A DNA stretch of 24,841 nucleotides from Ramicandelaber brevisporus (taxonomy: Eukaryota; Kickxellomycota; Ramicandelaberales; Ramicandelaberaceae), in NCBI GenBank assembly GCA_025201865.1, contig MU602689.1:23262-48102 (forward strand), in the 5' to 3' direction. The notes beneath the pieces were generated by a model. That model was not told where the DNA came from, did not search any database, and worked only from the letters and a program-made list of their open reading frames with translations. The position numbers and the translations under genes are program-made. Numbering within the stretch: the first letter of the stretch is position 1; the number at the start of each line of letters is the position of its first letter. Of the stretch, positions 24,101-24,841 are shown piece by piece.

Positions 24101-24841
24101 TTATTTGGACAACTCAAACCGAAATAGCTTTCTAACTCCAGACATTGGCATAGCAAGCTCCTTGATATTTTCAATTCGAACGAGCGCATCCTTTGTCGAT
24201 AGACGCTCCTCGAGATTCACACTCTTCATACGACGAATGACCTTTTGAAGCATCCGAACCATTTTCTGTTCATTTTCTGTTCTACCGGTTGGATCACCGC
24301 ACTTCAGCTCAGGATACGTCTCCTCCACAACTCTCGCAACCGCATACACATCGCTCTTCATGCACACCAGTGGATAGTAGCGATATCCTTCACATGGTTT
24401 ATACCGAGGATTCTCGCTAAGGAAGTCCTTTGTCATTCCCAAATCCGTCTCTGGTGCACCATATCCAGGCGTCAGTACTAGTGTGCGCACCACTTCCTGA
24501 TAGCTAGAAACCAACTTGGGGCCGGTAAAATCGATTAAACACCATCGTGGTCGCATGTTCAGTTCACCATTGTCATCGTTTAGCACCCAGCCAAGATTGT
24601 TTGGAGAGATGTTCGCATGAATGTAACAGAGACGCTCGCTATGGATAATGCCGAGACACTGTAGAAGCTGATGAAGCATGTCGAGCGCCTGCACTGGCCG
24701 GTTAATGTTGTGACGCGCATAGAATGGAGGCGGCGATGCTTCATCTGCCACATTGATCAAGTCTTGAAGGAACGCGTGAATGAATCTTGGCCCATAGTTC
24801 ATATCCTCTGGATATCCATAAATGTGAAACTGGTAAACCTT
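24101..24841 (-). CDS. Protein-kinase-like protein, paralogue, 5' end beyond window
   Basis: The visible 246 codons form the C-terminal part of a protein related to 22646-23797. It shows FLQDL (against YLQDL), LDMLHQLLQCL, the catalytic loop YIHANISPNNLGW with Asn in place of the HRD Asp (GCG AAC), RPRWCLIDFTG, GYGAPE and CMKSDVYAV. The frame stays open to the window edge, and residues upstream of an ATG at 24802 (KVYQFHIYG) align with KVHRIHVQ of the neighbour, so that ATG is internal. DFG is DFT here too. It is probably a pseudokinase; whether the N-lobe is intact cannot be seen. Confidence 0.8.
   Translation of the reverse strand, partial: KVYQFHIYGYPEDMNYGPRFIHAFLQDLINVADEASPPPFYARHNINRPVQALDMLHQLLQCLGIIHSERLCYIHANISPNNLGWVLNDDNGELNMRPRWCLIDFTGPKLVSSYQEVVRTLVLTPGYGAPETDLGMTKDFLSENPRYKPCEGYRYYPLVCMKSDVYAVARVVEETYPELKCGDPTGRTENEQKMVRMLQKVIRRMKSVNLEERLSTKDALVRIENIKELAMPMSGVRKLFRFELSK

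Noticed and set aside
1-24841. CRISPR arrays, operons, bacterial signals
   Set aside because: The gene content is eukaryotic throughout, and no regularly spaced repeat array or ribosome-binding-site pattern exists.

Overview
This looks like nuclear DNA from a fungus with compact, nearly intron-free genes. An early-diverging lineage such as Kickxellomycotina is my guess; no species-level signal is visible. The window contains a fungal or animal type RAD1 checkpoint clamp subunit, a synaptojanin-type SAC/5-phosphatase ending in an NPF motif, F-box proteins, C2H2 proteins and protein-kinase-like proteins. All eleven complete or near-complete reading frames are uninterrupted, genes lie 150-800 bp apart, and several start codons sit in a (C/A)AACAATG-like context. 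One assembly gap (N run) lies at 11871-12041.

Layout. 276-1439 (-): six-pass membrane protein with a J-like domain that lacks HPD. 1809-2951 (-): RAD1. 3106-6372 (+): synaptojanin-like lipid phosphatase, head-to-head with RAD1. 6571-7959 (-) and 8773-10806 (+): a divergent pair, F-box protein plus multi-C2H2 protein, sharing one 0.8 kb intergenic region. 10908-12172: a degraded zone with a C-terminal relic of the same F-box family, a GC-richer stretch with CCAAT- and TATA-like elements, the gap, and a truncated F-box start. 12489-13631 (+): a second J-like membrane protein. 13848-15236 (-) and 16000-18972 (+): a second copy of the F-box/C2H2 pair. 19612-20352 (+): an acidic orphan protein. 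20675-22318 (+): an F-box/LRR-like protein. 22646-23797 (-) and 24101-24841 (-, cut by the window end): two related kinase-like proteins whose catalytic Asp is Asn.

The main theme is duplication of lineage-specific genes around two conserved housekeeping genes. The F-box/C2H2 pair was duplicated as a unit of about 4.5-5.4 kb, from about 6376-10845 to about 13650-18995. Its shared promoter and the F-box 3' flank contain blocks of 86 and 70 bp with no difference between copies, although the proteins differ at roughly 30% of positions by eye and synonymous sites differ often. Both C2H2 proteins begin with a cluster of SUMO-acceptor consensus motifs and are built from modules of about 300 residues, each with four zinc fingers (two modules in copy 1, three in copy 2). 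A ubiquitin-ligase adaptor and a SUMO-motif-rich nucleic-acid-binding protein inherited under one promoter is the best candidate for an undescribed system here. A functional link between them is inference only.
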